A stretch of 64,000 nt of DNA from an uncultured Clostridium sp. Its GTDB lineage: Bacteria > Bacillota > Clostridia > Lachnospirales > Lachnospiraceae. The position numbers and the translations under genes were made by a program. Shown piece by piece: positions 7,762 to 16,619 of the stretch. The notes beneath the pieces are model-generated. The model saw nothing but the letters and a program-made list of their open reading frames with translations. It had not been told where the DNA came from and did not search any database. The DNA is taken from positions 1 through 64,000 of the forward strand of contig CAMNRM010000025.1 of the NCBI GenBank assembly GCA_946553025.1. Reading direction: 5' to 3'. The number at the start of each line of letters is the position of its first letter. The first letter of the stretch is position 1.

Positions 7762-9831
7762 ATGTGTCAGAATTGTAAGAAGCCGTATTATATTACCACG
7801 GCGATTGCCTATACTTCGGGCAAGCCGCACATCGGCAATACGTATGAAATCGTGCTGGCGGACAGTATTGCCCGGTTTAAGAGGGAGCAGGGATTTGATG
7901 TGCGCTTCCAGACCGGGACGGACGAGCACGGACAGAAGATTGAGGAAAAGGCAAAGGCTGCCGGAGTTACGCCGCAGGCGTTTGTTGATCAGGTAGCTGC
8001 GGAAATTCAGCGGATCTGGGACTTGATGAACACGTCTTATGATAAGTTTATCCGCACCACCGATAAGGATCATGAAGCCCAGGTACAGAAGATTTTTAAG
8101 AAGCTTTACGATCAGGGCGATATCTACAAGGGGTACTATGAAGGGATGTACTGTACGCCCTGTGAGTCCTTTTTTACGGAATCTCAGCTCGTGGACGGGA
8201 AATGCCCGGACTGCGGACGCCCTGTGCAGCCGGCCAAGGAAGAAGCTTATTTCTTTAAGATGAGTAAGTATGCGCAGCGCTTAATTAACCATATTAATGC
8301 GCACCCGGAGTTTATCCAGCCGGTTTCCCGGAAAAATGAGATGATGAATAATTTCCTGCTTCCGGGCCTGCAGGATCTCTGCGTATCCCGAACCTCCTTT
8401 AGCTGGGGAATCCCGGTTTCCTTTGACCCGAAGCATGTCACCTATGTGTGGCTGGATGCATTGACCAACTATATTACCGGTCTTGGATATGATGTGGACG
8501 GAAACCATGGGGAACTTTGGGGTAAGTACTGGCCTGCCGACCTGCATCTGATTGGCAAGGACATTATCCGTTTCCATACGATTTACTGGCCGATTTTCCT
8601 GATGGCGCTGGAGCTTCCGCTTCCCAAGCAGGTCTTTGGTCATCCGTGGCTCTTACAGGGCGACGGCAAGATGAGCAAGTCCAAGGGAAATGTGCTCTAT
8701 GCGGATGATTTGGTGAAGGTGTTCGGCGTGGATGCCGTCCGCTACTTTGTTCTTCACGAGATGCCGTTTGACAATGACGGCATTATCTCCTGGGAGTTAA
8801 TGGTTGAGCGGATGAACTCGGATCTGGCCAATATCCTGGGCAATCTGGTGAAGCGCACCATTTCCATGAGCAACCAGTATTTCGGCGGGATTGTGGAAAA
8901 CCGCAGTACGGCAAATGAGGAAGAAGCGGCGATTGACCGGGATTTAAAGGAAACGGTGCTGGCGGCTGTGACAAAGGCCGAAGAAAAGATGGATCAGCTT
9001 CGGGTAGCCGACGCGATTACGGCTATTTTTGAGATTTTCCGCCGGAGCAATAAATATATCGACGAAACCACGCCCTGGACGCTGGCAAAGGATGAGGCAA
9101 AGAAGGATCGTCTGGCAACGGTGCTTTATCATCTGGCAGAATCCATTACCATCGGCGCTTCCCTGTTGGAATCCTTTATGCCGGAAACTTCGGCAAAGAT
9201 TTTAGCCCAGTTAAATACAAAGAAGAGAAGCTTAGAAGAGATAAAGACTGCAGGTTTTGGTCAGTATGTGTCCGGGAATAAGGTGACTGAGGCACCGGAG
9301 ATTTTATTTGCCCGTCTGGATGCCAAGAAGGTGCTGGCGGAGGCTGAGGAAATCCAGAAGGCCCAGGCAGCCGCTGCACAGGCCGAGGCAGGGCAGGAAA
9401 AGGACGGACAGGGCGGCAGTGCACAGGGAAATGCACAGGCAGACTCAGAGAACGGCGGAAGCGATGCCGCAGGTGAAAAAGCAGGGATTGACTTAGAGGC
9501 AAAGCCGGAGATTACGTATGATGACTTTGCAAAACTCCAGTTCCAGGTAGGCGAAATCATTGCCTGTGAAGCGGTGAAAAAATCAAGAAAACTTCTCTGC
9601 TCGCAGGTAAAAGTGGGAAGCCAGGTTCGCCAGATTGTCAGCGGAATTAAGGCGGATTACACCCCGGAGGAGATGGTTGGCAAGAAGGTGATGGTGGTCA
9701 CGAATTTAAAGCCGGCAAAACTTGCAGGGATTCTCTCGGAAGGGATGCTTTTGTGCGCGGAGGACGCCGAAGGCAAGCTTTCACTGATGATACCGGAGAA
9801 GGATATGCCGTCCGGTGCGGAAATCTGTTAA
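7762..9831 (+). CDS. metG: Methionyl-tRNA synthetase
   Basis: About 689 residues from the ATG at 7762, which follows a purine-rich GGAAGGGAAAG site; the frame stays open upstream through the leader but those codons are not family-like. Class I signatures are present: HIGN in GKPHIGNTYE and KMSKSKGN. A knuckle with CTPCESFF and CPDCGRP supplies four zinc cysteines. The C-terminus is an EMAP-type tRNA-binding domain (FAKLQFQVGEIIACEAV to the end), joined by an Ala/Gly/Gln-rich linker of about 45 residues that is unusually low in complexity. It charges tRNA-Met and is controlled by the T-box leader. Confidence 0.96.
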   Translation: MCQNCKKPYYITTAIAYTSGKPHIGNTYEIVLADSIARFKREQGFDVRFQTGTDEHGQKIEEKAKAAGVTPQAFVDQVAAEIQRIWDLMNTSYDKFIRTTDKDHEAQVQKIFKKLYDQGDIYKGYYEGMYCTPCESFFTESQLVDGKCPDCGRPVQPAKEEAYFFKMSKYAQRLINHINAHPEFIQPVSRKNEMMNNFLLPGLQDLCVSRTSFSWGIPVSFDPKHVTYVWLDALTNYITGLGYDVDGNHGELWGKYWPADLHLIGKDIIRFHTIYWPIFLMALELPLPKQVFGHPWLLQGDGKMSKSKGNVLYADDLVKVFGVDAVRYFVLHEMPFDNDGIISWELMVERMNSDLANILGNLVKRTISMSNQYFGGIVENRSTANEEEAAIDRDLKETVLAAVTKAEEKMDQLRVADAITAIFEIFRRSNKYIDETTPWTLAKDEAKKDRLATVLYHLAESITIGASLLESFMPETSAKILAQLNTKKRSLEEIKTAGFGQYVSGNKVTEAPEILFARLDAKKVLAEAEEIQKAQAAAAQAEAGQEKDGQGGSAQGNAQADSENGGSDAAGEKAGIDLEAKPEITYDDFAKLQFQVGEIIACEAVKKSRKLLCSQVKVGSQVRQIVSGIKADYTPEEMVGKKVMVVTNLKPAKLAGILSEGMLLCAEDAEGKLSLMIPEKDMPSGAEIC

Positions 9832-9879
9832 TGGAGTGAATGAAATCCGTAAAAATAAAGATTGAAAAGCAGCGAAGTA

Positions 9880-10620
9880 ATGAAAGAAGAAAAGTTTCCG
9901 GAACTTACCGGAAGGATGCTCAAATGTATTGCATTGTTCTTTATGATTGTGGATCACAGCGCGGTTGTGTTTGTGGAAAGGGGAATTTTGCAGAATCAAA
10001 ATTCTCTTTTCCTGCCGTTTGCGCTGACGGATTCCGGGAAGCGGTGGCAGAATATCGACTTTATCCTGCGCTGTGCCGGGCGTCTGGCCTTCCCTGTTTT
10101 TGCCTTCTTGCTGGTCGAAGGATTTGTCCATACCCGGCATAAAAAAAGGTATGGACAGAGGCTGTTTATCTTTGCACTGCTGTCGGAAATTCCCTTTGAT
10201 TTGGCGATTTTTGGACAGATGATTTATCCGAAATACCAGAATGTAATGTTTACGCTCTTGATTGCGTTCCTGACACTCTGTGCTGTTGAACGGTTTTGGA
10301 AGCACAGGCTGGGAAGAATGATTTTCCTGCTTATCGGGTGTCTGGCAGCAGAATTTTTAAGGGCAGATTACGGGGCAATGGGGGTTATGTTTATCGTGCT
10401 TTTGTACCTGTTTCGGGACAGCGGGATACAGCTGAAGGTGGCGGCAGTTATGGCCGTGCTGGAAAGTTTAAGCTGTTACGGGGCGGCGGTTCTTGGCGTA
10501 TTGCTTCTGCGTTTCTACCGTGGAAATGAGGGTAAATGGCCGGGAAAATCTCTGTTTTATCTTGCCTATCCGGGACATTTACTGCTGCTGGCATGGCTGT
10601 ATTCGGTGGCATTTTCCTGA
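9880..10620 (+). CDS. TraX-family integral membrane protein
   Basis: About 246 residues, mostly hydrophobic, with some eight membrane segments. The N-terminal GRMLKCIALFFMIVDHSAVV has the family's DH motif, followed by a conserved CAGRLAFPVFAFLLVEGF block and RYGQRLFIFALLSEIPFDLA. In F plasmids TraX acetylates pilin; the many chromosomal Firmicute homologues have no proven role, and no conjugation genes are near. The ATG at 9880 is chosen; a TTG at 9862 is an in-frame alternative, and neither has a strong ribosome-binding site. It starts 48 bp after metG and may be co-transcribed. Confidence 0.8.
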   Translation: MKEEKFPELTGRMLKCIALFFMIVDHSAVVFVERGILQNQNSLFLPFALTDSGKRWQNIDFILRCAGRLAFPVFAFLLVEGFVHTRHKKRYGQRLFIFALLSEIPFDLAIFGQMIYPKYQNVMFTLLIAFLTLCAVERFWKHRLGRMIFLLIGCLAAEFLRADYGAMGVMFIVLLYLFRDSGIQLKVAAVMAVLESLSCYGAAVLGVLLLRFYRGNEGKWPGKSLFYLAYPGHLLLLAWLYSVAFS

Positions 10621-10681
10621 ATCCTTTTCTGAAAAATCGAAAAAAGGCAGGAGGGAGATTCCGGACAGAAGAAAGGTAATG

Positions 10682-10732
10682 GTTACTGTTCACCTGGGTC
10701 TGTGCACTTGCTGCGAACGTGTGAACAGCAAC
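10682..10732. mobile_element. Short inverted-repeat element (GTTACTGTTCAC family), 51 bp
   Basis: Starts GTTACTGTTCAC and ends GTGAACAGCAAC, a 12-bp terminal inverted repeat with one mismatch. Flanking octamers AGGTAATG and AAGTAACG agree at six of eight positions, a decayed target duplication. Its interior shares 18 of 19 bases with the complement of the right part of the copy at 59326. It sits just upstream of tatD. Confidence 0.7.
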
Positions 10733-10750
10733 AAGTAACGAGGTAAAATC

Positions 10751-11524
10751 ATGATTTTTGATACACACGCACACTATGATAATGCAGCTTTTGATGAAGA
10801 TCGGGATGAACTTTTAATGTCGCTTTTGGCTGCGGGAATCGGCAGGGTAGTCAATGTGGGTGCCAGTATAGAGAGCACGAAGCGGACGGTGAAATTAACG
10901 GAAGAATACCCTTTTATTTATGGTGCCGCAGGTGTACACCCCAGTGAGAGCGGTGAAATGACCGAGGAAGATATAGCGTGGCTGGAGGGACTTACACGGC
11001 GGGAGAAGGTGGTTGCCGTGGGCGAAATCGGCCTGGACTATTACTGGAAAGAACCGGAGATTTCCATACAGAAGCACTGGTTTGTCCGGCAGTTGGACTT
11101 AGCCAGGAGGACGAAGACCCCGGTAATTATTCACAGCAGGGACGCGGCAAAGGATACTTTGGATATCATGAAAGCGGAAAAAGCCGGGGATGTGGGCGGG
11201 GTAATTCATTGCTTTTCCTACAGCCGGGAGATGGCCAGAGAATATTTGAACATGGGGTTTTTTCTGGGAATCGGGGGTGTTTCGACCTTCCAAAATGCCA
11301 GACATCTGAAAGAGGTTATTGCCTATGCCCCTTTAGAACGTCTGGTTCTGGAAACGGATTGTCCGTACCTGGCCCCGGTTCCTTATCGGGGAAAGAGAAA
11401 TTGTTCTCTGTATCTGCCTTTGATTGTCCGGGCAGTTGCCGAAATTAAGGGGATTGAAGCAGAGGATGTAGAAAGACAGACCTGGGAAAACGGAGAGCGT
11501 TTGTTTGGTTTTTGCCAATCATAG
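10751..11524 (+). CDS. tatD: TatD-family metal-dependent deoxyribonuclease
   Basis: 257 residues with the full TatD pattern: FDTHAHYDNAAF (HxH metal ligands), AAGVHPSES, VAVGEIGLDYYW (Glu ligand), PVIIHSRDA (His), GVIHCFSY (His) and LVLETDCPYLAP (Asp). These enzymes cleave DNA 3' ends and act in repair and DNA turnover. The start follows an AACGAGG site. The stop codon TAG at 11522-11524 straddles the edge of the next short inverted-repeat element, so the last codons may have been set by that insertion. Confidence 0.93.
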   Translation: MIFDTHAHYDNAAFDEDRDELLMSLLAAGIGRVVNVGASIESTKRTVKLTEEYPFIYGAAGVHPSESGEMTEEDIAWLEGLTRREKVVAVGEIGLDYYWKEPEISIQKHWFVRQLDLARRTKTPVIIHSRDAAKDTLDIMKAEKAGDVGGVIHCFSYSREMAREYLNMGFFLGIGGVSTFQNARHLKEVIAYAPLERLVLETDCPYLAPVPYRGKRNCSLYLPLIVRAVAEIKGIEAEDVERQTWENGERLFGFCQS

Positions 11525-11590
11525 TGTTCACGGGGGTGCTGCGGTGGGGGCATATTCCGTCGTCACCGCAGCACCCCCGTGAACAGTAAC
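11524..11590. mobile_element. Short inverted-repeat element with a 22-bp perfect stem, 67 bp
   Basis: Bases 11525-11546 pair perfectly with 11564-11585 around a 17-nt loop. The right end is GTGAACAGTAAC; the left end G-TGTTCAC looks like the same terminus with four bases deleted. Flanks CAATCATA and CAATAAAA match at six of eight positions. No T-tract follows, so it is not a plain terminator. Confidence 0.6.
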
Positions 11591-11675
11591 CAATAAAAAG
11601 GACAGAAGCATCAACAGGTTTTTTGCAGAGGCAATATGCTGTATAGTTTTGTATAGTCATGGAAAGGATAGATGA

Positions 11676-12557
11676 ATGGCAGATCTTGGAATACCGAAGA
11701 ATACCATAGAATTAATTCAAAAACATCAGTTTGTTTTTCAGAAAAAATTCGGGCAGAATTTTTTGATTGATCCGCATGTGCTGGATAAGATTATCCGGGC
11801 GGCACAGATAGAAAAGGAAGATGTAGTGCTGGAAATCGGCCCGGGAATCGGAACGATGACGCAGTGTCTGGCAGAATCTGCGCGTCAGGTAATCGCGGTG
11901 GAGATTGACGATCATTTAATTCCTATTCTACAGGAAACGCTGAAGGATTATGATAATGTCAAGGTGATTCACGGGGATATTTTAAAGGTAGATATCCATG
12001 CGCTGGCCCGCGAATATCACCAGGGAAAGCCGCTGAAGGTGGTGGCAAACCTTCCCTATTATATTACCACGCCGATTATTATGGGTCTGTTTGAAGAACA
12101 TGTGCCTGTAGATTCCATTACCGTGATGGTGCAAAAGGAAGTGGCGCAGAGGATGGAAGCAGGGCCGGGGACGAAGGATTACGGTGCTCTTTCCCTGGCG
12201 GTGCAGTATTATGCCAAGCCTTATCTGGTTGCCAATGTCCCGCCAAACTGCTTTATTCCGCGCCCGAATGTAGGTTCCGCCGTTATCCGCCTGACCTGTC
12301 ATACAAAGCCGCCGATTGAGGTTGAGGATGAAAAGCTGATGTTTAACCTGATCCGTGCTTCATTTAATCAGAGGAGAAAAACTCTGCAGAACGGACTGAA
12401 CAATGCAGCAGAAATTTCCTACAGCAAAGAGGAAATTGCACAGGTGATTGAAAGCCTTGGACTTCCCCCTACTGTGCGCGGAGAGGCACTGACTCTGGAG
12501 CAGTTTGGGGCGCTGGCGAATGGTTTTTCACGGATTTCAAACGGGAAAAATGGTTGA
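11676..12557 (+). CDS. rsmA: 16S rRNA (adenine1518-N6/adenine1519-N6)-dimethyltransferase
   Basis: 293 residues. The N-terminus KKFGQNFLIDPHVLDKI and the SAM-binding motif VLEIGPGIGTMTQCLAE are followed by EIDDHLIP and the catalytic NLPYYITTPIIM. A C-terminal helical domain contains IRASFNQRRKTLQNGL. It dimethylates two adenines near the 3' end of 16S rRNA late in 30S assembly. The start follows GGAAAGGATAG. The gene ends about 95 bp before a strong terminator. Confidence 0.96.
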   Translation: MADLGIPKNTIELIQKHQFVFQKKFGQNFLIDPHVLDKIIRAAQIEKEDVVLEIGPGIGTMTQCLAESARQVIAVEIDDHLIPILQETLKDYDNVKVIHGDILKVDIHALAREYHQGKPLKVVANLPYYITTPIIMGLFEEHVPVDSITVMVQKEVAQRMEAGPGTKDYGALSLAVQYYAKPYLVANVPPNCFIPRPNVGSAVIRLTCHTKPPIEVEDEKLMFNLIRASFNQRRKTLQNGLNNAAEISYSKEEIAQVIESLGLPPTVRGEALTLEQFGALANGFSRISNGKNG

Positions 12558-12650
12558 GAGATGTCGGGAAATATGTGGGGAAGCACAAGCACAGTGAAGA
12601 GAAAAATTGAAGCGTAAACGGGAAAAGAATATAAGAAAAAAGAAAAAATT

Positions 12651-12684
12651 CCGGCAGAGTGAAAATTCGCTCTGCCGGTTTTTT
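12651..12684 (+). terminator. Rho-independent terminator after rsmA
   Basis: CCGGCAGAG and CTCTGCCGG form a perfect 9-bp stem around a 10-nt loop, followed by TTTTTT. It lies between rsmA and the convergent nagB gene. Confidence 0.9.
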
Positions 12685-12770
12685 ATGCATCAGTGTACAA
12701 AAATGATCACAAAAAGGACATTTTCAGTACGTGACAGCAGCCTCTCGGTTTGTATCTGCAGCAGGGGGTG

Positions 12771-13502
12771 TTACAGGTTAAACTTAGAAAGAGCTGCCTC
12801 ATCTGCAACAACAATTACATTCGGATGCATCTGCAAAATGGATGCAGGTACATGCGAGGTAACCGGGCCGCAGAGAGCATCATAAAGAATTTGTGCCTTT
12901 TCATTCCCGCTCACGATAAGTAAGATTTTGCGGGCCGCCATGATGGTGCCGATTCCCATGGTAAATGCCTGTTTGGGAACATCGTCGATGGAAGCGAAAA
13001 AGCGTTTATTGGCCTCAATGGTACTGGGCTGCAGATCTACGCAGTGGGTTCCCATTGCAAAATAATCGGAAGGTTCGTTGAAACCGATATGTCCGTTATG
13101 TCCTAATCCTAAAAGCTGTAAATCTACACCGCCCAGGTCGCGGATAACCTGATCATAGCGGGCAGCTTCGGCCTTCGCATCGGAGGTGGTCCCGTCAGGG
13201 ATGTTGGTGTTTTCCATGTTAATATTAATGTGCTGGAATAAATTGTGGTACATAAAATAGTAATAACTCTGGTCATTCTCTCGGGTAAGACCACGGTATT
13301 CATCCAGGTTAGCCGTTTTCACTTCGGAAAAATCAAGTTCACCGTCCTTGAAGCGCTCGATAAGGTACTTGTAGGTTCCTAATGGGCTGGAACCAGTAGC
13401 CAGGCCAAGTACAGAATCCGGCTTCAGGGTAACCTGTGCAGCGATAACCGAAGCAGCTTTCCGGCTTAAGGCGTCATAGTCTTTTGTCTTGTAAATTCTC
13501 AT
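12771..13502 (-). CDS. nagB: Glucosamine-6-phosphate deaminase
   Basis: 243 residues, full family length. The phosphate-binding loop is LGLATGSSPLGTYKYL, the active-site Asp lies in TANLDEYRGL, and the ring-opening region is LLGLGHNGHIGFNEPSD. It converts glucosamine 6-phosphate to fructose 6-phosphate and ammonia in amino-sugar catabolism. No nagA or transporter gene is adjacent, so it seems to be a single-gene unit. A GGGAGG site precedes the start. Confidence 0.95.
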   Translation of the reverse strand: MRIYKTKDYDALSRKAASVIAAQVTLKPDSVLGLATGSSPLGTYKYLIERFKDGELDFSEVKTANLDEYRGLTRENDQSYYYFMYHNLFQHININMENTNIPDGTTSDAKAEAARYDQVIRDLGGVDLQLLGLGHNGHIGFNEPSDYFAMGTHCVDLQPSTIEANKRFFASIDDVPKQAFTMGIGTIMAARKILLIVSGNEKAQILYDALCGPVTSHVPASILQMHPNVIVVADEAALSKFNL

Positions 13503-13710
13503 GATGAAAACCCTCCCAATAAATAAAAAAAATTTTTACCGCTTTGCTTACCTATAGGATAACATTTTCGAGGAATAATTTCAATGCTTATTTGCATAAA
13601 ATAAAAAGTAAAGTTCCGTCTTAGCATAGAAACACAAGTTTTTGTGAAAAATTTGGCAAATTTTTGTGCGAGGCGCACGAATAAATTAAGAAGTGGAAGG
13701 GGAGGGCGAT

Positions 13711-15705
13711 GTGACAGAATTTAAAAGACTGATCTCATATCTTTATGAATATGAGGGAAAAGTGAAGGGAAAGAATGTAGGCTTTGTAAAACTGGAAACC
13801 AGAAACGGGTTATGTAAACTGAATGTCAGCATAAGAAAGCTTTATCTGGGAAGCGGAAATCTCGGCGTTTATCTTTTATCCGCCCGAAGGGAAATCTTTC
13901 TTGGAAACCTGATACTGCGCAATGGCGGCGGGGAATTCCGCACGACGCTGCAGGCTGCCGATGTCGAACAGTCAGGCGAAAGCATAGAGGATTGCTACGG
14001 CTTGACCATCCATGAAAAAAAAGATTCCTGGAAGGTATATACAACGATTTGGGAGGACAGCATAGCCCAGGCTGCTGAACTGACATCGGACCAGAGCAGA
14101 GGGCAGGCTGACGAACGGATATCCGGTCAAAGTATAGCCCAGGCTGGCGAACGGATATCCGGTCAAAGCATAGCCCAGGCTGGCGAACGGGTATCCGATC
14201 AAAGTATAGCCCAGGCTGGCGAACGGATATCCGACCAGAGCAGAGGGGGAGAAGCAGGAGAAGAAATCTCATCAGTTTCAGCGCTTTCGTCTGTGGAGGA
14301 AGCAGCGGTACAGGCGGCAGAGGTGGCATTTGCACCGGTGAAAGAGGATAGTGCTGCGGAAATGATGGCAGGAACGGAGTCTGCGAATGAGAGCGAGATA
14401 AGAATTAAGGATAACGGAGAAGAAAAAAGGAGTGAACAGCCGGAGAGGAGCGAACAGTCAAAGGAGAGTAAACTTTTTAAAGGAAGTGAGCGGCTGGAAG
14501 GGAATAAACGGTCAGAAAAGAACGAAGTATCCGTAAGCGATGAAGGGCAAAAGGAAAGCAAAGAGCCGGAAAAGAGTGAATACACAAAAAATGAATTAAA
14601 TGCTGAGAATTTTGTACATAAGAATCAAAAAGAAGAGGCTGAAGGAGATAGAAAAGAAGGTTTAAATAAAACCGAAAAAGAAACTTTAAAAGGAAATGGA
14701 AAAGAAATTGTAAAAGAAGACAGAAAAGATAAAATAACGGAAATGGCGACTTCATCAAACCGCCCGCAGCAGCCCGCAGGAAATCGAATGACCCGCGGCC
14801 GCATGAACAGCTATACCATGGCACCCCGCCGCTCTATGGGGCTTCCCAGAGAGAATCAGCAGCAGGAAAGGACACGGATGGGGAATCAGAAGTTTTTTCA
14901 TCCGCCGGTATTGGGGCAGCAACCGTTAAATCCGCAGGTGCAGGGGGGGCCTCCGTTGAATGCACAGCTACTAAGCCAACAGCCGTTAAACACACAACCA
15001 TTGAACCAACAGCCATTAAGGCAGCAGCCAATAAGCCAACAGCCGCTAAGCCAGCAGCCAATGAACCAACAGCCATTAAGGCAGCAGCCAATAAGCCAAC
15101 AGCCGCTAAGCCAGCAGCCAATGAACCAACAGCCGTTAAACCAGCAGCCGCTAAATCAACAGCCGCTAAACCAACAGCCGTTAAACCAGCAGCCGCTAAA
15201 CCAACAGCCGTTTATCCGGCAGCAGGCGGAAGAGCCTTTGATTGTGGGAGATCCGGAGGCACTGGCAAAGCTGGAAGAGGAGGAGAAGATTCCCCCTGTT
15301 CCGTTATGGGATTTTCTTTCAAAGACATATCCGAAGATACAGGCATTTGAGAGTCAGTACGGGTGTGAAATTCTGGTGATAAAGCCGCAGGATATCGGAC
15401 TTTTGCCAAGGGAGGTCTGGATTTACGGAAATAACAGTTTTCTTCTCCATGGCTATTATAATTACCGCTACCTGATTCTGGCGCGGCTGGAAAATCCGCA
15501 GGGATTTCCTCGTTATCTTCTGGGTGTGCCGGGGCATTATTTCAACAATGAAAAGTACATGGCTTCCATGTTCGGTTTTCCTAATTTTGTTCTCTCGAAA
15601 AAGCAGCAGGCCCAGGATGGGCGGTTTGGTTACTGGTATACGGATATCCGTCTGGGAGAGCAGAATGTGGCTTCGGCAGCCGTACGCCGTGTGCAGACAC
15701 CGTAG
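13711..15705 (+). CDS. Large repeat-rich protein of unknown function (two conserved ends, repetitive middle)
   Basis: Starts with a GTG preceded by GGGGAGGG. Residues 1-115 (VTEFKRLISYLYEYEGKVKG onward) form a compact beta-rich domain. Next come five 12-residue repeats of the IAQAGERISGQS type, a ~200-residue Lys/Glu/Ser-rich charged linker, and a Gln-Pro-Leu repeat array of ~95 residues. The C-terminal ~150 residues (VPLWDFLSKTYPKIQAFESQ to GYWYTDIRLGEQNVA) form a second folded domain. There is no signal peptide or membrane helix, so it is probably cytoplasmic. Similar two-domain proteins occur as uncharacterised families in Lachnospiraceae; I do not assign a function. Confidence 0.75.
   Translation: MTEFKRLISYLYEYEGKVKGKNVGFVKLETRNGLCKLNVSIRKLYLGSGNLGVYLLSARREIFLGNLILRNGGGEFRTTLQAADVEQSGESIEDCYGLTIHEKKDSWKVYTTIWEDSIAQAAELTSDQSRGQADERISGQSIAQAGERISGQSIAQAGERVSDQSIAQAGERISDQSRGGEAGEEISSVSALSSVEEAAVQAAEVAFAPVKEDSAAEMMAGTESANESEIRIKDNGEEKRSEQPERSEQSKESKLFKGSERLEGNKRSEKNEVSVSDEGQKESKEPEKSEYTKNELNAENFVHKNQKEEAEGDRKEGLNKTEKETLKGNGKEIVKEDRKDKITEMATSSNRPQQPAGNRMTRGRMNSYTMAPRRSMGLPRENQQQERTRMGNQKFFHPPVLGQQPLNPQVQGGPPLNAQLLSQQPLNTQPLNQQPLRQQPISQQPLSQQPMNQQPLRQQPISQQPLSQQPMNQQPLNQQPLNQQPLNQQPLNQQPLNQQPFIRQQAEEPLIVGDPEALAKLEEEEKIPPVPLWDFLSKTYPKIQAFESQYGCEILVIKPQDIGLLPREVWIYGNNSFLLHGYYNYRYLILARLENPQGFPRYLLGVPGHYFNNEKYMASMFGFPNFVLSKKQQAQDGRFGYWYTDIRLGEQNVASAAVRRVQTP
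14065..14244 (+). repeat. 36-bp tandem repeat, five units
   Basis: Five 36-bp units, the first degenerate, each encoding about A-G-E-R-I-S-G-Q-S-I-A-Q. Units 2-5 (14101-14244) differ by only a few bases. The length is a multiple of three, so copy-number change keeps the frame. Confidence 0.9.
14922..15210 (+). repeat. Gln-Pro-Leu-Asn coding repeat with a 60-bp higher-order duplication
   Basis: The array is built of 12-bp units encoding Q-Q-P-(L/I/M)-(N/S/R). Bases 15002-15061 and 15062-15121 are nearly identical 60-bp copies (one difference seen at the edge), showing a recent tandem duplication. Confidence 0.9.
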
Positions 15706-15756
15706 CGGGAGTTATTTACAGGGAAATTTACAGGAAAATGGATAGTTCAATCTGCA

Positions 15757-16449
15757 TTAATCGACCCCGCGCAGGCTTACCTGTTTTACATAAGGTTTAA
15801 CGATAGCGGCAAAGGACAGAAGTTCTTCTTTCGTGCAGCTTGTAAATCCCGGCTGCAGAACATTTTCGGAATCAACATAGTTTTGGAGGAAATACTGGGA
15901 GGCCCCTGCAAGCCAGGTCCCTATTTCTTCAAAATCCTGGGCGCAGTGAAGTTCACGGACGACGGTTGTCCGAAATTCATAAGGCTTATCCCAGTGTTTT
16001 AAGAAGTCAACGGATTCCCGGATAGGTGCTAAATCGATATCCGGGCATCCGCTGGTTTCGCCATAATGTGTTGGCCCGTTTTTAATATCCATGGCAACAT
16101 AATCCAAGAGATGCTTTTCGCATAATTGTTTCAGCTTTTCCGGGCGGGAACCGTTGGTATCCAGCTTGATTTCCAATCCAAGAGAACGGATGCTGCGGAT
16201 AAAGTCTTCGATATCCGGCTGCAGCAGAGGTTCGCCACCGGTAATGCACACCCCTTCTAAGATTCCCGCTCTTTTTTTCAAAACTTTTAAAATTTCTTCA
16301 GCAGTAAAGACTGCTTCCACATCGGCAGGCAGAAGTTCACGGTTATGGCAGAATGGGCAGCGAAAATTGCAGCCTCCGGTAAAAAGAACCGCGGCGATGT
16401 GTCCGGGATAATCTAATAATGTTGTTTTCTGAAAGCCACATAATTTCAT
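15757..16449 (-). CDS. nrdG: Anaerobic ribonucleoside-triphosphate reductase activating protein (radical SAM)
   Basis: 230 residues. The radical-SAM cluster motif is CNFRCPFC (C-x3-C-x2-C), preceded by TTLLDYPGHIAAVLFTGG and followed by the GGEPLLQPDI SAM-binding segment and EIKLDTNGSRPEKL. This matches the longer NrdG2-type activases, which install the glycyl radical in the anaerobic reductase. Such proteins are also annotated as pyruvate formate-lyase-activating-like. The reductase gene itself is not in the window. An AAGGAGG site precedes the ATG. Confidence 0.85.
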   Translation of the reverse strand: MKLCGFQKTTLLDYPGHIAAVLFTGGCNFRCPFCHNRELLPADVEAVFTAEEILKVLKKRAGILEGVCITGGEPLLQPDIEDFIRSIRSLGLEIKLDTNGSRPEKLKQLCEKHLLDYVAMDIKNGPTHYGETSGCPDIDLAPIRESVDFLKHWDKPYEFRTTVVRELHCAQDFEEIGTWLAGASQYFLQNYVDSENVLQPGFTSCTKEELLSFAAIVKPYVKQVSLRGVD

Positions 16450-16491
16450 GGCAAATTCCTCCTTGCGATATTCTTTTTGAACATGTATACT

Positions 16492-16541
16492 GTTACTGCA
16501 TCGGCATTGTCTGAATATAATGTCTGAGCATAAACAGTAAC
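16492..16541. mobile_element. Degenerate short inverted-repeat element, 50 bp
   Basis: GTTACTG and CAGTAAC ends, 50 bp apart, in the divergent nrdG-tadA spacer. No flanking duplication can be seen, so membership in the GTTACTG family rests on the ends alone. Confidence 0.4.
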
Positions 16542-16619
16542 AATGTTCCTATTATAGCATTGTTTGTGATGAAAAATAGATACCACAGAAGTATATGCTT
16601 TTTATAAGGAGTTTTTATT

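Noticed and set aside
8281-8643. Minus-strand frames inside metG and other GC-richer genes
   Set aside because: They lie opposite strongly supported genes, lack ribosome-binding sites and show no family motifs.
11524-11590. Calling the 22-bp stem after tatD an intrinsic terminator
   Set aside because: No T-tract follows, and its ends match the dispersed GTTACTG family.
14065-15210. Regular repeats that could be taken for a CRISPR array
   Set aside because: They are contiguous, in frame and without unique spacers, and encode protein repeats.
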